Assembly (NCBI GenBank): GCA_022565935.1
Contig: JADFJY010000022.1
Location: forward strand, 1-13,859
Source of the DNA: Nitrososphaerota archaeon
GTDB taxonomy: Archaea; Thermoproteota; Nitrososphaeria; Nitrososphaerales; Nitrosopumilaceae
DNA length: 13,859 nucleotides
Direction of reading: 5' to 3'
The notes beneath the pieces are model-generated. The model saw only the letters and a list, made by a program, of their open reading frames with translations, ran no database searches and was not told the origin of the DNA. This document shows positions 13,458-13,859 of the stretch, piece by piece (the stretch's first letter is position 1; every line of letters starts with the position of its first letter). Made by a program: the position numbers and the translations under genes.

Positions 13458-13615
13458 ACAAAGACCTCGATTGATAATATTTCATCTTTATTACTAAAGC
13501 ATCGTTTTTCAATGCACTTTTCACATACTAACCATATAGGAGTTAAATTGCTACCTTTTCCTGCCACGTATTTAATCTGAAATTTTGGGTCGTGTCTCTC
13601 ATCACATTGGTTCAT
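13454..13615 (-). CDS. 53-residue zinc-type protein
   Basis: Third gene of the overlapped operon. MNQCDERHDPKFQIKYV supplies a Cys and a His, and PIWLVCEKCIEKRCF a CxxC pair plus another Cys, which together can hold one zinc. ATG 13615 lies 14 bases inside the end of the 61-residue gene and has GGAG seven bases upstream; the stop overlaps the next ATG. It is too short to be an enzyme. The general form (short strand, then W-L-V-C-x-x-C) resembles other one-domain zinc proteins of this lineage, probable nucleic-acid or protein binders. Function unknown. Confidence 0.65.
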   Translation of the reverse strand: MNQCDERHDPKFQIKYVAGKGSNLTPIWLVCEKCIEKRCFSNKDEILSIEVFV

Positions 13616-13787
13616 TAGGAATCTCCATTGTTTGTTGTTTAATTTTCATAACAACATTATTTGTCATTTTGATTAGATGTTCAATTTCTAGATCATTAAG
13701 TTGTTCACGACCTTCATCAATGGAATGTTGAGCCAAAAAAGAGACTTCTTGTTGTAGACTTTGTAGGGCTAAAACTGTATTATTCAA
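13602..13787 (-). CDS. 61-residue helical protein behind the second TrmB copy
   Basis: Starts at TTG 13787 in a TTGA overlap with the stop of the TrmB gene, with AAGGAG ten bases upstream; the frame is open further into the TrmB gene (to a TTG at 13811), but the homologous stub at 61-105 and the ribosome site favour 13787. The product appears to be one or two amphipathic helices (VLALQSLQQEVSFLAQHSID, then LEIEHLIKMTNNVVMKIKQQ), possibly a coiled coil, with no cysteines and no membrane segment. Its tie to a TrmB regulator suggests a partner that binds or modulates the regulator. Not recognised as any family. Confidence 0.6.
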   Translation of the reverse strand: MNNTVLALQSLQQEVSFLAQHSIDEGREQLNDLEIEHLIKMTNNVVMKIKQQTMEIPNEPM

Positions 13788-13859
13788 TATAGATTTTCTC
13801 CTTTTTCCCAAGACAGTTCAAATAATGAACTCATCATGTCTACTAGCGTTTCAGAGTCT
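13784..13859 (-). CDS. TrmB-family regulator, second copy (C-terminus only)
   Basis: The window ends inside this gene: only the last 24 residues and the stop are present (DSETLVDMMSSLFELSWEKG, then ENLY). They differ from the end of the TrmB protein at 102-959 by two residues, and the DNA by about five bases in 76, with the 44 right-most bases identical. It is therefore a close paralogue, recently duplicated or kept alike by gene conversion. It heads the overlapped operon of 61-, 53- and 47-residue genes. Confidence 0.85.
   Translation of the reverse strand, partial: DSETLVDMMSSLFELSWEKGENLY

Noticed and set aside
13788..13811. Longer start of the 61-residue gene at TTG 13811
   Set aside because: It would lie wholly inside the TrmB gene, whereas TTG 13787 has a ribosome site and a TTGA junction like those in the trp operon.
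1..13859. CRISPR array, tRNA or rRNA genes, insertion sequence
   Set aside because: No regularly spaced repeats, no cloverleaf or rRNA-like GC-rich stretch, and no transposase were seen on reading both strands.

Overview
The window looks like chromosome from a marine ammonia-oxidising archaeon of the Nitrosopumilus type (Thaumarchaeota/Nitrososphaeria). Support: very AT-rich DNA; TrmB-type winged-helix regulators; leaderless-looking first genes with a TATA-like box about 25-30 bases before the start codon; Shine-Dalgarno-like sites only inside operons; and many tiny CxxC zinc-ribbon-type proteins. This assignment comes from gene style and protein families, not from a database match.

Layout. 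Positions 61-959 (minus) hold a TrmB-family regulator followed by the stub of a lost downstream gene. Upstream of it are two tandem palindromes. A small zinc-type protein (1071-1256, minus) diverges from a tryptophan operon (1408-7124, plus) in the order trpE-trpG-trpD-trpC-trpB-trpA. Every junction in that operon overlaps, and trpF is absent. After trpA come a frameshifted CxxC mini-gene, a hairpin/T-run terminator and the promoter region of pyrG (CTP synthase, 7428-9029). pyrG abuts a convergent NAD kinase (9030-10028) that carries a C-terminal winged-helix domain.

Positions 10029-13300 are a patchwork of small genes: an upstream ORF before the NAD kinase, a cysteine-rich 41-residue protein, a short fragment that faintly resembles the start of Cas1-family proteins, a ribbon-helix-helix protein, a one-helix membrane protein, a zinc-ribbon mini-protein plus PfkB-family kinase pair, a helical protein of unknown function, and another one-helix membrane protein. 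Two unrelated small genes (10836 and 13168) share a diverged leader of about 210 bases. Each leader holds a long hairpin with compensatory base changes and G-U pairs that fit a plus-strand RNA.

Positions 13314-13859 (minus) are the end of a tightly overlapped operon: the C-terminus of a second TrmB regulator, a 61-residue protein, then zinc-type proteins of 53 and 47 residues. The regulator's end is about 93% identical in DNA to the copy at 102-177. The first copy keeps only a decayed start of the 61-residue gene. This duplicated regulator module and the paired hairpin leaders are the least explained features in the window.
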